Counted from the first letter of the stretch, positions 17,425 through 27,992 are shown. The stretch: 64,000 nucleotides of DNA from Deltaproteobacteria bacterium (GCA_016709225.1 JADJEE010000012.1:558001-622000); one strand, 5' to 3'. Translations and numbers: made by a program. The notes: a model not told the origin generated them from the sequence alone.

Positions 17425-18789
17425 ATGGCGAAGTCGACGACGCGATGGATCTGCAGCGACTGTGGTGCGGGCGCCAGCGGGTGGTTCGGCAAGTGCCCTG
17501 CGTGCGGCGCGTGGAACACCATCGAGCAACGCGACGAGACCCCGGTCGATCGCGTGGTGCTCTCGACCGGCGCGACCGCACCGGTGCGCGCCGACCAGGC
17601 CCCGCCCGAGGTCGCGCGTCTGCGCTGCGGACTGGCCGAGGTCGATCGCGTGTTCGGTGGCGGCCTCGTGCGGGGCAGCGTGGGTCTGCTGGGCGGCGCG
17701 CCGGGCATCGGCAAGTCGACCTTGCTGCTGCAGGTCTCCGCCGGGCTCGCGCGCAGCACCGGCACCGTGCTGTACGCCAGCGGCGAGGAGTCCACGCCGC
17801 AGATCGCCGGTCGTGCCCAGCGCCTGGGCGCCGCAGTACCGCAGCTGCTGCTGGTTGCGGAGACCCGCGTCGAGGCGATCCTCGAGGCCGCGCGCGAGCT
17901 CGCGATCGCCGGTGAGCTCGCCGCGTTGGTGGTCGACTCGATCCAGACCGTCTACAGCGATGCCGCCGAGGGCTTGCCCGGCAACGTGTCGCAGATCCGG
18001 GCCTGCGCCGCACAGCTGGTGAGCTTTGCCAAGCTGCACGACATCCCGGTGGTGGTGGTCGGCCACGTCACCAAGGACGGGCAGCTCGCGGGCCCGCGGG
18101 TACTCGAGCACCTGGTCGACGTCGTGTTGTCGTTCGAGGGCGACGACGAGCGCGCGCTGCGGTTGCTGCGGGCGAGCAAGAACCGCTTCGGATCGACCGC
18201 CGAACTCGGCGTGTTCGAGATGACCGGCGGCGGTCTGCGGGAGATCGGCAACCCGTCGGAGGCCTTCCTCGCCGAGCGACCGAGCCGGGTCGCGGGCTCG
18301 TGCATCACCGCGACCCTCGAGGGCTCGCGACCGCTGTTGCTCGAGGTGCAGGCGCTGCTGGCCCCCGCCCACGGCGGCGCGCGGCGCAACTGCGTCGGCG
18401 TCGATCCGGCCCGCGTCGCGATGTTGCTGGCGGTGCTCGAGCGCCATGCCGGGCTGCCCGTGCTCGACCAGGACGTGTTCGTCAACGTCGCCGGTGGCAT
18501 GCGCATCGTCGAGCCCGCGGCCGACCTCGCGATCGCGCTCGCGGTCGCCTCGAGTCACCTGCGGCGTCCGATCGACGCGGGCCTGGTCGCGCTCGGCGAG
18601 ATCGGCCTGACCGGGGAGATCCGCCAGGCCCAGCGCCTCGAACCCCGACTGGCCGAGGCGCGGCGTCTCGGCTTCGAGCGCGCCGTCATTCCGCCGCTGC
18701 CCGCGAAGTTCGAGGGCAAGCGGACGGTGCTGAAGCTATCGCAGGTGCGCTCGATCGCCGACGCGGTCGCGGCGGCCATCGACGGCTGA
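17425..18789 (+). CDS. radA: DNA repair protein RadA
   Basis: A 454-aa RadA, the branch-migration ATPase of homologous recombination. The N-terminal zinc finger is CSDCGAGASGWFGKCPACG (residues 9-27). The RecA-like ATPase has Walker A GAPGIGKST near residue 95, SGEES and VVDSIQTVY, and the RadA-specific KNRFGSTAELGVFEM. The C-terminal Lon-like domain includes DVFVNVAGGMRIVEPAADLA and ALGEIGLTGEIR. Length matches the family (about 455 aa). It runs convergently with recA on the other strand, separated by 79 bp with a hairpin, so the two recombinases are neighbours but not co-transcribed. Confidence 0.96.
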   Translation: MAKSTTRWICSDCGAGASGWFGKCPACGAWNTIEQRDETPVDRVVLSTGATAPVRADQAPPEVARLRCGLAEVDRVFGGGLVRGSVGLLGGAPGIGKSTLLLQVSAGLARSTGTVLYASGEESTPQIAGRAQRLGAAVPQLLLVAETRVEAILEAARELAIAGELAALVVDSIQTVYSDAAEGLPGNVSQIRACAAQLVSFAKLHDIPVVVVGHVTKDGQLAGPRVLEHLVDVVLSFEGDDERALRLLRASKNRFGSTAELGVFEMTGGGLREIGNPSEAFLAERPSRVAGSCITATLEGSRPLLLEVQALLAPAHGGARRNCVGVDPARVAMLLAVLERHAGLPVLDQDVFVNVAGGMRIVEPAADLAIALAVASSHLRRPIDAGLVALGEIGLTGEIRQAQRLEPRLAEARRLGFERAVIPPLPAKFEGKRTVLKLSQVRSIADAVAAAIDG

Positions 18790-18808
18790 GCCGCGGTCCG
18801 CGAGGGCC

Positions 18809-18829
18809 TGCGGTCCGTGGCGGACCGCA
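18809..18829. terminator. Perfect hairpin between convergent radA and recA
   Basis: TGCGGTCCG-TGG-CGGACCGCA is a 9-bp perfect stem with a 3-nt loop, placed 20 bp after the radA stop and 40 bp beyond the recA stop. It can form on either strand, so it could end transcription from both sides. There is no T run. Confidence 0.5.
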
Positions 18830-18868
18830 TCGATCACGACGGGTGCGCCACGGCGTTCACCACGGCTG

Positions 18869-20101
<1,233 letters not shown>

Positions 20102-20148
20102 GGACGACTCGGCTTTCTTGGGCAGTTCGGGTTGCAGGCGGGGGAACT

Positions 20149-21471
20149 TCAGGTCGCCGGCGATGGCGTGGGTCCGTGCAGCGAGGCCACGCCACGCTCG
20201 CAGAGGCGGTCCCACAGCAGCTTGTGCGCCCACGAGGCGGCGCCGCGCTGCAGCGTGCCACGATCGCCGCGCAGCTGCAGTTGGAGGTGGCGGGTGCCGC
20301 GATCGTCGGCGACCGCGATGTGCACGGTTCCCACCGGCTTTTCGGCGGTGCCGCCATCGGGGCCGGCGATGCCGGTGATCGCGACGGCGAGATCGCTCCC
20401 GAGCGATCGCCGCGCGCCCTCGGCCATCGCCCGCGCGACCGGCTCCGAGACCGCGCCGTGGGCCTCGAGCACCGCGGCCTCGACCCCGAGCAGGCCTCGC
20501 TTCACGCGGTTGTCGTAGGCCACGACGCCGCCGTCGAGACAGGCCGACGCGCCGGGGATCGCCGCGATGCCGGCGGCAGCCAGCCCACCGGTGCAGGACT
20601 CCGCGAACGCGATCCGCAGCGCGGCATCGCGGGCGGCCGCGACGATGCGGGTCGCGAGATCGGCCTCGCCGACGCCGTGAATCGCCGGGCGCAGCGCCTC
20701 GATCATCTCGCCGTCGAGACTCGCGAGGTCGTCGATGCTCGCGCCGTGGCCCTGCGCATCGGGCGTGCCCTCGAGGATGACGAGCACCTCGGGCATCGCG
20801 GCCCGGTAGTGCACGAAGACCCCGCGCAGGGCCTCGCTGCGCGCCCGTGCGGCGGCGACGATGGGCTCGACGCGCTCGGCGATCGCGGACTCGCCGAGCC
20901 CGATCGCGCGATACATGCGACGCGCGATCGGCCGCAGCGACAGGCGCGCGCGCACGCGCGGCTCGACCTCCTCGCGCTGCATGCGATGCAGCTCGCGCGG
21001 GACCCCGGGCATCACGAACACCATGCAGCGCCCGATCTCGATGCAGAAGCCCTCGGCGCTGCCGATGGGGTTGTCGAGCCACTGCGCGCGCTCGGGTCGA
21101 TCGGCCTGCTTGAGGTTCGCGACCGGCATCTCCCGCGCGAAGCGGCGGAACTTCTCGCGCAGCCGCGCCACCGCGGCCTCGTCGCGCACCACCGGGCAGC
21201 CGGCCGCGTCCGCGATCGCGGCGGTGGTCAGGTCGTCGGTGGTCGGGCCGAGCCCGCCGCTGGTCCACAGCACGTCGGCGCGCGCGACAGCACCGCGGAC
21301 CGCGGTGACGATCTCTTCGTGACGATCCCGGACGACCTCGACGCGGGTGAGCAGCAGGCCCAGCTCGCGCGCGCGCGCACCGAGGAAGGTCGCGTTGGTG
21401 TTGACCGTGTCCCCCGAGAGGAGCTCGTCACCGATGCTGAGGACCTCGACGCGCGGGGCAGGAGCATTCAT
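20149..21471 (-). CDS. cinA: CinA family competence/damage-inducible protein
   Basis: A 440-aa protein with both CinA parts. Residues 8-175 are the MoCF-like domain (VLSIGDELLSGDTVNTN, WTSGGLGPTTDDLT, FVMPGVPRELH). Residues 285-430 are the PncC-like nicotinamide-nucleotide amidase domain (FAESCTGGLAAAGI, VVAYDNRVKRGLLGV, AITGIAGPDGG, KPVGTVHIA). Known CinA proteins hydrolyse ADP-ribose and NMN and participate in pyridine nucleotide salvage. Being upstream of recA on the same strand, with a 47-bp gap, fits the common co-transcribed arrangement. ATG 21471 starts right before MNAPAPRVEVLSIGDE. Confidence 0.93.
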   Translation of the reverse strand: MNAPAPRVEVLSIGDELLSGDTVNTNATFLGARARELGLLLTRVEVVRDRHEEIVTAVRGAVARADVLWTSGGLGPTTDDLTTAAIADAAGCPVVRDEAAVARLREKFRRFAREMPVANLKQADRPERAQWLDNPIGSAEGFCIEIGRCMVFVMPGVPRELHRMQREEVEPRVRARLSLRPIARRMYRAIGLGESAIAERVEPIVAAARARSEALRGVFVHYRAAMPEVLVILEGTPDAQGHGASIDDLASLDGEMIEALRPAIHGVGEADLATRIVAAARDAALRIAFAESCTGGLAAAGIAAIPGASACLDGGVVAYDNRVKRGLLGVEAAVLEAHGAVSEPVARAMAEGARRSLGSDLAVAITGIAGPDGGTAEKPVGTVHIAVADDRGTRHLQLQLRGDRGTLQRGAASWAHKLLWDRLCERGVASLHGPTPSPAT

Positions 21472-21771
21472 GGCGGGTTGGGGTGTACGATGCCGACGGC
21501 GTGCCGGGGCGAGGAGTGCCCAGGACGCGCCAACGCAAGCGGCTGAGGGCTGGTTTGCCCGTATACTGCGCAGATGTCAAGTGACCCCCAGAATTCGGGT
21601 CGCGGCCCCCAAGGGGTCACCAGGAAGCGGGCTTCACGGGGGTCTTCGCCAGGGCACCTGCGTGGTCGTCGGGGTCGCCGGCAGGGTTAGCGACCCTTCG
21701 GACACGATCGTCGCGATCGTCCAAGCGCGCGCTTGGAGCCATCGGTCGCACTCGGCTACGATGCCACCACG
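21472..21771. other. Divergent promoter region between cinA and the PP2C gene
   Basis: This 300-bp intergenic region separates divergent genes and has no plausible ORF. It contains a TATACT hexamer at 21562-21567 that could be a -10 element toward the PP2C gene, though no good -35 is seen. Downstream lies an inverted repeat GTGACCCC (21581-21588) and GGGGTCAC (21613-21620) separated by 24 bp. The repeat could be an operator or a leader hairpin. Function is inferred only from position. Confidence 0.3.
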
Positions 21772-22533
21772 GTGCGCATCCGATACGCGGCCAAGACCGA
21801 CGTCGGCATGAAGAGGACTCACAACGAGGACTACTTCGCGTTGATCGAGGACGAGCAGCTGTTCATGGTGGCTGACGGCATGGGTGGTCACGCATCGGGC
21901 GAGGTCGCGAGCAAGCTGGCGGCCGAGGTGATCGGCGAGTTCTATCGCCACAGCAAGGATCAGGACGCGACCTGGCCGTACCGCTACGACTCGAGTCTGT
22001 CGTACGCGGAGAACCGCATGGTCGCGTCGATCCGCCTGGCCAACCAGCGCATCCACGAGAGCGCCGGCAAGAACCCGCACCTGCGCGGCATGGGCACCAC
22101 GCTGGTGGCGTTCATCGTGAAGGGCGATCAGGCCTTCGTGGCCCACGTCGGCGACTCGCGCTGCTACCGGCTGCGCAACGGCTCGATCCACCAGCTCACG
22201 CGCGATCACTCGCTGCTCGAGGACTATAAGGAAGCGCGCCCCGACATGACGGAGGAGGAAGCCCGCAACTTCCCCCACAAGAACGTCATCACGCGCGCGC
22301 TCGGCATGCGCGACAACGTCGTCGTCGACATCTCGCGGGTCGACCTGCAGGACGGCGACCGCTTCGTGCTCTGCTCCGATGGCCTCTCCGGCATGCTGAC
22401 CGACGCGGAGATCCATCACATCACCCGGCGCCACGAAGACCTCGAGAAGGCCGTGTCGGAGCTCATCGATCGCGCCAACGCGGCCGGCGGCACCGACAAC
22501 ATCACGGCCATGGTCGTCGAGTGCTGCTTCTAG
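21772..22533 (+). CDS. PP2C-family Ser/Thr protein phosphatase
   Basis: A 253-aa PP2C (PPM) phosphatase. GTG 21772 is chosen because VRIRYAAKTDVGMKRTHNED matches the typical PP2C start; TTG 21733 would add 13 residues. Metal-binding and catalytic motifs are present: RTHNEDYF, MVADGMGGHASGE, GMGTTLVA, HVGDSRCYRL, LTRDHSLLEDY, LCSDGLSGML and GGTDNITAMVV. The arrangement is the bacterial Stp/PrpC type, which removes phosphate from Ser/Thr residues and opposes Hanks kinases such as the two in this window. Its TAG stop coincides with the edge of a palindromic MITE-like element. Confidence 0.92.
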   Translation: MRIRYAAKTDVGMKRTHNEDYFALIEDEQLFMVADGMGGHASGEVASKLAAEVIGEFYRHSKDQDATWPYRYDSSLSYAENRMVASIRLANQRIHESAGKNPHLRGMGTTLVAFIVKGDQAFVAHVGDSRCYRLRNGSIHQLTRDHSLLEDYKEARPDMTEEEARNFPHKNVITRALGMRDNVVVDISRVDLQDGDRFVLCSDGLSGMLTDAEIHHITRRHEDLEKAVSELIDRANAAGGTDNITAMVVECCF

Positions 22534-22696
22534 TACCTCGACACAGCGATTGTGACGGGCCATAACACCGCCCTGACCGCGCCTCGCTGCGTTGCCGCAC
22601 CTTGAAATACGCCCGGTATTCCGGCGGCACGGCGCCTTGCGGAGTCGCGGCCATGACGGCGTTCTGACCCATCACAATCCCTGTGTCGAGGTACTA
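22531..22696. mobile_element. MITE-like 162-bp palindromic element flanked by TA
   Basis: A long imperfect palindrome fills the space between the PP2C and PilZ genes. The arms starting at 22529 and, inverted, at 22698 read TCTAGTACCTCGACACAG and match at about 48 of 57 positions. The outermost 18 are identical. A central small hairpin AATAC-GCCCG-GTATT lies near 22606-22620. The core (22533-22694, GTACCTCG...CGAGGTAC) is bounded by TA on both sides, as expected for the TA target duplication of IS630/Tc1-type transposition. It has no coding capacity. This fits a non-autonomous miniature element; a large REP-like hairpin is the alternative. Confidence 0.6.
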
Positions 22697-22774
22697 GACC
22701 GGCCGCGGGACGCCCGCCCGGTGTGATCGAGAATTCGCGGGCGAGTCGTGACATCGACCTGCTAGCGTGCGCCG

Positions 22775-23140
22775 GTGTCCGCTGGCCGCTCCGATCGCCG
22801 AGCGACGTCGCGCTACCCCGTGGAGCTCGACGTCGACTACCGCATCGAGGGCACCTACTTGTTCGCGTCGATCGCCGACATCTCGAGCTGCGGCATCTTC
22901 GTGCGCACCGAGACGCCGCTGGCCCAGGGCACGCTGCTGCAGCTGTGCTTCGAGGCCCCGCCGACGCTCGCCAACGGCGACGGTCGCTTCGAGCTCGCCG
23001 GTGAGGTGGTGTGGATCACCGCCGACACCGATCGTCCGGGCATGGGCGTGCGCTTCCTGGAGGTGTCGGCCGCGGATCAGCGGCGCCTGCTGGAGCTGGT
23101 GCGCGCCATCGCCTACGTCGACGACAGCGACGCGAACTGA
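22775..23140 (+). CDS. PilZ domain protein (TIGR02266-like)
   Basis: A 121-aa single-domain PilZ protein from GTG 22775. It begins with RRATSRYPVELDVDY, in which the RxxxR-like arginines before the barrel are the c-di-GMP-contacting motif. It continues with ADISSCGIFVRTETPLAQG, matching the second D/N-x-S-x-x-G motif, and ends in GMGVRFLEVSAADQRRLLELV. Short PilZ proteins of this kind form a large paralogous group (TIGR02266) in Myxococcus and relatives and are thought to act as c-di-GMP receptors in motility or development. It stands alone, after the palindromic element. Confidence 0.82.
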   Translation: MSAGRSDRRATSRYPVELDVDYRIEGTYLFASIADISSCGIFVRTETPLAQGTLLQLCFEAPPTLANGDGRFELAGEVVWITADTDRPGMGVRFLEVSAADQRRLLELVRAIAYVDDSDAN

Positions 23141-23262
23141 CGTCCGACCGTCGCCCGCAGGCAGCCAGGCCTGCCGCACCCGGCCAGAGCGGGCGTCGTC
23201 GCCTGCGTCGGTCATACTCGGGAACGGCGGCGACGCGCGTGCGCTCGTCGTCCCCGATCGCC

Positions 23263-24768
23263 ATGCCGATGCGACGCTCCGCCATCGTCCTCGCCCTGCT
23301 CCTGCCCGCCTGCCGGGTGCCGAGCGCCCCCGATCCGACCGACGCCACGCCCGTGGCGTCGAGCGCCGCGGTCGCGCCGGTGGTCGCGCCGAGCAGCGCC
23401 GAGGTCGATCGTCGCCTCGAGCTGCGCGTGCTCGGCCGCACCATCGGCACCATGGCGCTCGACGTCGAGCCAACCGACGACGGCGGCTCGCGCTGGACCA
23501 CGCGCACGGAGCTCACGCTCGCGCTCGATGACGCCGGCGAGACGCCCAAGCGCATCGAGACCGACGCCACCGTGGTCTACGACGCGAAGCTGGCGATGCG
23601 CTCGGGCCTCGAGATCACCCACGAGGCCGGCGTGCAGGAGCGCAAGACCGTGACGATCGAGGGCGACACGCTCACCCTGCGGGTGCAGGGCCCAGCCCAC
23701 GACCAGACCCATCGCTTCCCCATCCCCGAGGACAACCGCAGCGACGCGGCGGTGTTCGAGCAGCTGCGGCGCGAGGTCGAGGGCGGCGCGGCGATGCCAC
23801 GGACGCTGTCGTTCTCGTCGTTCGACGACGACGAGCTGCGCTTCAGCCACGACCGCATGACCCTGCTCGCGCGCGTCATGGTGCGCGACGGCGACCGCGA
23901 CGTGCCCGGCTGGAAGATCGAGCGCCGCGACGAGCACGGCGAGCGCACGGTCGCGGTGCTCGACGCCGCCGGGCTGCCGCTGTCGCTCGAGATCGGCGTG
24001 TTCACGGCCGCGCTGCCGGGCACGCCGGCGGGCGAGGCCGGCGCACGGCTGAGCTCCATGCTCGCGATCGAGGGCGTGGTACCGCGGCAGGCCGCGACGC
24101 TGCAGATCTCGCTCGACGTCCCAGGCGACGACGACACCGAGCCGCTGTTGCGCAGCGGTCCGTACCAGGACGTCACGCGCGACGGCAACCACTACACCCT
24201 CACGCTGCACGCACGGGCGGGCCACGGCGTCGCATCGCCCAAGCTACCGATGACGACCGTGCCCGACGACGTGCGCCGCTTCCTGTCGCCGACCCCGACC
24301 AGCCAGTCGGACGAACCAGCGATCGTCGCGCGCGCGCAGACCCTCGCGCGCGGCCACGAAGACGCCCGCGCAGCCGCCCACGCGATCGTGCGGTGGGTGT
24401 TCGAAACCCTGGGCAAGAAGGATGGCGCCCGCGGGGCCGCGACCGCGACCGAGGTGCTCGCCGACGGCTTCGGCGATTGCACCGAGCACGCCGCGTTGTC
24501 GGTCGCACTGCTGCGCGCGGCGGGCATCCCCGCGCGCAACGTCAGCGGTGTGGTGCTGGTGCCGGGCCTGTTCAGCTCCGACGCCGGCTACCACGCGTGG
24601 GTCGAGGCCTGGCTCGGCGAGTGGGTGGTGCTCGACCCGGCGCTCGGCAACACCGACGTCTCGGCCCACTACATCCTGCTCGGCTACGACGAGCCCGGGC
24701 TCGAGCAGGGCGGCGCTGCGTTGTCGCGCATGCTCGGCCGCACGACGATCCGCGTGCTGCCACGCTGA
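23263..24768 (+). CDS. Lipoprotein with transglutaminase-like domain
   Basis: A 501-aa lipoprotein: ATG 23263 (or ATG 23269) and a lipobox LLPAC. Residues 50-340 are a beta-rich region with no recognised family. The C-terminal transglutaminase-like domain has a complete catalytic triad: Cys in DGFGDCTEHA (about residue 406), His in AGYHAWVEAWLGEW (about 443) and Asp in VLDPALGN (about 456). Such domains in bacteria act as cysteine proteases or amide-forming enzymes in the envelope. It is followed 73 bp later by a PQQ-propeller lipoprotein gene on the same strand. The substrate is unknown. Confidence 0.82.
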   Translation: MPMRRSAIVLALLLPACRVPSAPDPTDATPVASSAAVAPVVAPSSAEVDRRLELRVLGRTIGTMALDVEPTDDGGSRWTTRTELTLALDDAGETPKRIETDATVVYDAKLAMRSGLEITHEAGVQERKTVTIEGDTLTLRVQGPAHDQTHRFPIPEDNRSDAAVFEQLRREVEGGAAMPRTLSFSSFDDDELRFSHDRMTLLARVMVRDGDRDVPGWKIERRDEHGERTVAVLDAAGLPLSLEIGVFTAALPGTPAGEAGARLSSMLAIEGVVPRQAATLQISLDVPGDDDTEPLLRSGPYQDVTRDGNHYTLTLHARAGHGVASPKLPMTTVPDDVRRFLSPTPTSQSDEPAIVARAQTLARGHEDARAAAHAIVRWVFETLGKKDGARGAATATEVLADGFGDCTEHAALSVALLRAAGIPARNVSGVVLVPGLFSSDAGYHAWVEAWLGEWVVLDPALGNTDVSAHYILLGYDEPGLEQGGAALSRMLGRTTIRVLPR

Positions 24769-24841
24769 CGCGCGCTCGGACCCGGCCACCCGTGATCTTC
24801 GCCACCAACCGGGCGCGGCCGTGGTGGCACGAGGACCATCG

Positions 24842-26215
24842 ATGGTCCCCGCACGCCGCCCCGCCCTGCTGCCCGCGCTCGCGCTCGCGCTCGCCGCCTG
24901 CGATCCCCACCAGGCCCCCGACGCGGCCGGCGACGGCGGCAGCGGTGGGAGCGACCCAGCCGCGGATGCCGACGCAGGCGGCACGGACCCGAGCGGGGGC
25001 GGGCCGACGGGCGACGACGGCGACAGCGGGGATGGACCGAGTGTCGAAGTCGGCGACCCGAGCCTCAACCGCTTCGTGCTGACCTCGGCCGACGAGACCA
25101 TCGTGCGCATCGAGGCCGACGGCAGCGGTCACACCGAGCTGTTCGCGTTCAACGAATACGACGACGTCAGCAGCCTCTCGTGGGTCGACGGCACGATCTA
25201 CGCCGGTGGCGGCGACAACTCCGTCAACGCGATCGACGGCACCACCGGCGCGTTCCTCTGGGACCTCCCGATGGGCCGCTACGAGAGCACCTCGCTGGCC
25301 GAGCCCGTGATGCTCGTCGACGGCGAGTTGGCGTACGCGCTCGGTCTGCCCGGTGTGCTCACCTCGTTTCGGCTCGCCGATCGCCACATCGATTGGGAGT
25401 ACCCGCTCGATCCGAGCGGCGAGACCGAGGGCTACTACAGCTCGTGGGGGACCCCACTGGTCACTGCGGATCTGATCTTCGTGGGGACCGGCTCGAGCCT
25501 GGACACCAACTACCTGCACGCGATCGATCGCGTCACGGGGTCTCGACGCTGGCGCCTGCAGCTGGCGCACCCCGACGACGACGTGCCCATGGGCGTGACC
25601 GGCGGCCTGCGCCGCATCGGAGACACGTTGCTGGTGCCCGCGGGCGACCTGCTCGCGCTCGACGCCACGACCGGCTCGCTGCGATGGTCGTACGCGACCG
25701 AGCGACTCAGCCGCGGCGCCGGCACGCCGGTGGTGGTCGACGACCGCATCTACGTGCAGAACGCCCACGACGTCGCCGACGGGCGGCTCGACTGCCTCGC
25801 GCTCGCCACCGGCGAGCTGCTGTGGTCGATCGCGGCCGGCAACGACTACGCCGGCGTCTACACGCCCAGCGTGGTGGACGGCCGCGTCTACGGCGTCGAC
25901 GAGCGCGGGGGCAGTGAGTGGAGCTTCGGCAACGGCCGTCCTTTCGCGGCCGACGCCCTCAGCGGCGCGTTGCTGTGGGCCAACGACCGCGTGAGCGTCG
26001 AGAGCTCGCCGGTGCTCGCCAACGGGCGCTTGTTCTTCCACGGTCAGGACTTCGACGGCAGCGGCGACATCGATCTCGACGTCGGCACCTTCGCGCTCGA
26101 TGCCGCCGACGGCAGCCTGGTGTGGCTCGACAACGTCACCCGCTACGCAAGCGCGACCACGCCGCTGGTGGTCGCCGACAACGGCGTGTTCCGGGCCGGC
26201 GCGGCGGTGCCGTGA
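24842..26215 (+). CDS. PQQ-like beta-propeller lipoprotein
   Basis: A 457-aa lipoprotein: signal ending LALAAC, then a Gly/Asp/Ser spacer (residues 21-75). From residue 80 the chain has repeated PQQ-type blades, for example GTIYAGGGDNSVNAIDGTTG, LDTNYLHAIDRVTGSRRW, LLALDATTGSLRWSY, LDCLALATGELLWSI and FALDAADGSLVW. The repeated 'A.D..TG...W' unit forms a beta-propeller, used here as a binding or scaffold module instead of a confirmed quinoprotein, since no dehydrogenase residues were recognised. It should be anchored in the outer membrane or periplasm. It is the second of three consecutive plus-strand lipoprotein genes. Confidence 0.85.
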   Translation: MVPARRPALLPALALALAACDPHQAPDAAGDGGSGGSDPAADADAGGTDPSGGGPTGDDGDSGDGPSVEVGDPSLNRFVLTSADETIVRIEADGSGHTELFAFNEYDDVSSLSWVDGTIYAGGGDNSVNAIDGTTGAFLWDLPMGRYESTSLAEPVMLVDGELAYALGLPGVLTSFRLADRHIDWEYPLDPSGETEGYYSSWGTPLVTADLIFVGTGSSLDTNYLHAIDRVTGSRRWRLQLAHPDDDVPMGVTGGLRRIGDTLLVPAGDLLALDATTGSLRWSYATERLSRGAGTPVVVDDRIYVQNAHDVADGRLDCLALATGELLWSIAAGNDYAGVYTPSVVDGRVYGVDERGGSEWSFGNGRPFAADALSGALLWANDRVSVESSPVLANGRLFFHGQDFDGSGDIDLDVGTFALDAADGSLVWLDNVTRYASATTPLVVADNGVFRAGAAVP

Positions 26216-26287
26216 AGGTGGTCGCAGCGCACGCCTGCACGTCCGCTGCCCGGCGGCCTCGAGCGGTGCTATCACCGGCCGGACGTG

Positions 26288-27952
26288 ATGCACCGACGAC
26301 GTTTCGTGGCCATCGGTGCGGCGGCGGCCCTGCAGGGCTGTCGGCGCACGCCAGGCGTGGCAGAGCCGGCGAGCCCGCGCCGCGCCGCGCTCATCGTCCA
26401 CGGCGGCACCATTCACACCGGCGATCCGCAGGGCGTGGTCGAGGCGATCGCGATCGCCGACGGGCGCATCGTCGATCGCGGGGACGGCCGCACGGTGCGG
26501 GCCAGCTGGCAGGGTCCCGGCACGACGTTGCTCGATCTCGAAGGCGGCAGCGCGTGCGCAGGGCTGTGCGATGCCCATGCGCACCTGGTCGGGCTCGGCC
26601 GCGCGCTCGCGACGGTCGACCTGCGCGGCGCGGGCTCGATCGACGAGGTGGTCGCACGGCTGCGCGCCGGCGCGCCCGCGAGTGGTTGGGTGCACGGTCG
26701 CGGCTGGGATCAGAACCTGTGGCCCGGGCAGGCGATGCCGACCCATCACGCGCTGACCGCCGCGTTCCCCGATCGCCCGGTGTGGCTGCGACGCGTCGAT
26801 GGCCACGCGGGTTGGGGCAACGCAGCGCTGCTCGCCGTCGCCGGCCTCGGCCGCGACACCACGTCGCCCGCCGGCGGCGAGATCCTGCGCGACGGCGAGG
26901 GCCTGCCGACCGGCGTGCTCGTCGACGCCGCGATGGCGCTGGTGACCGTGCCCGCGACGACCGCCGACGAGCGCCGCACCCAGCTGCTCGCCGCGCAGAC
27001 CCACGCGCTGCAGCGCGGCCTCACCGGCGTGCACGAGATGGGCATCGATGCCGACGACGACGCGCTCTACCGCGCGCTCGATCGCGACGAACGGCTGCAG
27101 CTGCGCGTGCACGCCTACGCCAGCGAGGGCTGGCTCGTAGGTGATCTCGGCGCCCGCGATGCGAACGCCACCGTCGGTCGCTACGCGCTGGTCGGTGTGA
27201 AGCTCTATGCCGACGGCGCGCTCGGCAGCCGCGGCGCCGCGCTGCTCGCCGACTACGACGATCGCCCGGGCCACCGCGGGCTCATGCAGCACGAGCCCGC
27301 CGAGCTCACCGCGCTGGTCGAACGCGCGGTGCGAGGCGGTTGGCAGCCCGCCACCCACGCGATCGGCGACGCGGCCAATCGCGCGACGCTCGACGCCTAC
27401 GCCGCGGTCATGACGAAGGATCAGCGCCGCGCGTTGCGACCCCGCATCGAGCACGCGCAGGTGCTCGCGCCCTCCGACCTCGCGCGCTTCGCCGAGCTCG
27501 GCGTGATCGCCAGCATGCAGCCGACCCATGCCACCAGCGACATGGCCTGGGTGCCGGCGCGACTCGGCCCCGAGCGAAGCCAGCGGGCCTACGCCTGGCG
27601 CTCGCTGCTGCTGCAACACGCCACGCTGTGCTTCGGCAGCGACTTCCCGGTCGAGCGGGTCGATCCCACGCTCGGCCTGTACGCCGCGATCACGCGGCAG
27701 GACCTCGCAGGCGCGCCCAACGGCGGCTGGCTGCCCGAGCAGCGGCTGTCGCTCGACGAGGCGCTGTGGTGCTTCACCCAGGGCGCCGCGTTCGCGGTCC
27801 AGCGCGAGCACGAGCTCGGCACGCTCGCCCCGGGCATGCGCGCCGACGTGACCTGCTTCACCGGCCGACTCGACGGGGAGGATCGGCGGGCGCTCGCGAC
27901 GCTGCCGGTGCGCGCGACGATCATCGACGGCCACGTGGTCTGGCAGGCGTAG
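26288..27952 (+). CDS. YtcJ-like amidohydrolase, predicted lipoprotein
   Basis: About 554 aa. GTG 26285 is directly followed by ATG 26288; either could start. MHRRRFVAIGAAAALQGC looks like a lipoprotein signal with a twin-arginine-like RRR. The rest is an amidohydrolase of the YtcJ/formamidase-like type (metal-dependent hydrolase fold). It has IVHGGTIHTGDPQG, the metal-binding CDAHAHLVGLG, GRGWDQNLW, VGVKLYADGALGSRGAALL, ATHAIGDAANRATLD and LCFGSDFPVE, and a C-terminal GTLAPGMRADVTCF. YtcJ-like enzymes act on N-substituted amides or similar; the substrate cannot be told. An exported amidohydrolase next to two envelope lipoproteins suggests a periplasmic catabolic role. Confidence 0.82.
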   Translation: MHRRRFVAIGAAAALQGCRRTPGVAEPASPRRAALIVHGGTIHTGDPQGVVEAIAIADGRIVDRGDGRTVRASWQGPGTTLLDLEGGSACAGLCDAHAHLVGLGRALATVDLRGAGSIDEVVARLRAGAPASGWVHGRGWDQNLWPGQAMPTHHALTAAFPDRPVWLRRVDGHAGWGNAALLAVAGLGRDTTSPAGGEILRDGEGLPTGVLVDAAMALVTVPATTADERRTQLLAAQTHALQRGLTGVHEMGIDADDDALYRALDRDERLQLRVHAYASEGWLVGDLGARDANATVGRYALVGVKLYADGALGSRGAALLADYDDRPGHRGLMQHEPAELTALVERAVRGGWQPATHAIGDAANRATLDAYAAVMTKDQRRALRPRIEHAQVLAPSDLARFAELGVIASMQPTHATSDMAWVPARLGPERSQRAYAWRSLLLQHATLCFGSDFPVERVDPTLGLYAAITRQDLAGAPNGGWLPEQRLSLDEALWCFTQGAAFAVQREHELGTLAPGMRADVTCFTGRLDGEDRRALATLPVRATIIDGHVVWQA

Positions 27953-27992
27953 GGCGCCGCGCCGCGCGTGCGGCAGCCCGCGCTGGCGCGCG

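Noticed and set aside
13718..18013. Very long open frame (over 1400 codons) on the minus strand
   Set aside because: It is antisense to the porin-like, transglycosylase and radA genes. The translation is Arg/Ala/Gly-rich with no domain, a usual effect of high GC with few stop codons.
21500..21771. LexA-type SOS box upstream of cinA-recA
   Set aside because: No sequence fitting a known LexA consensus was recognised; the TATACT and the 8-bp inverted repeat point toward the PP2C gene instead.
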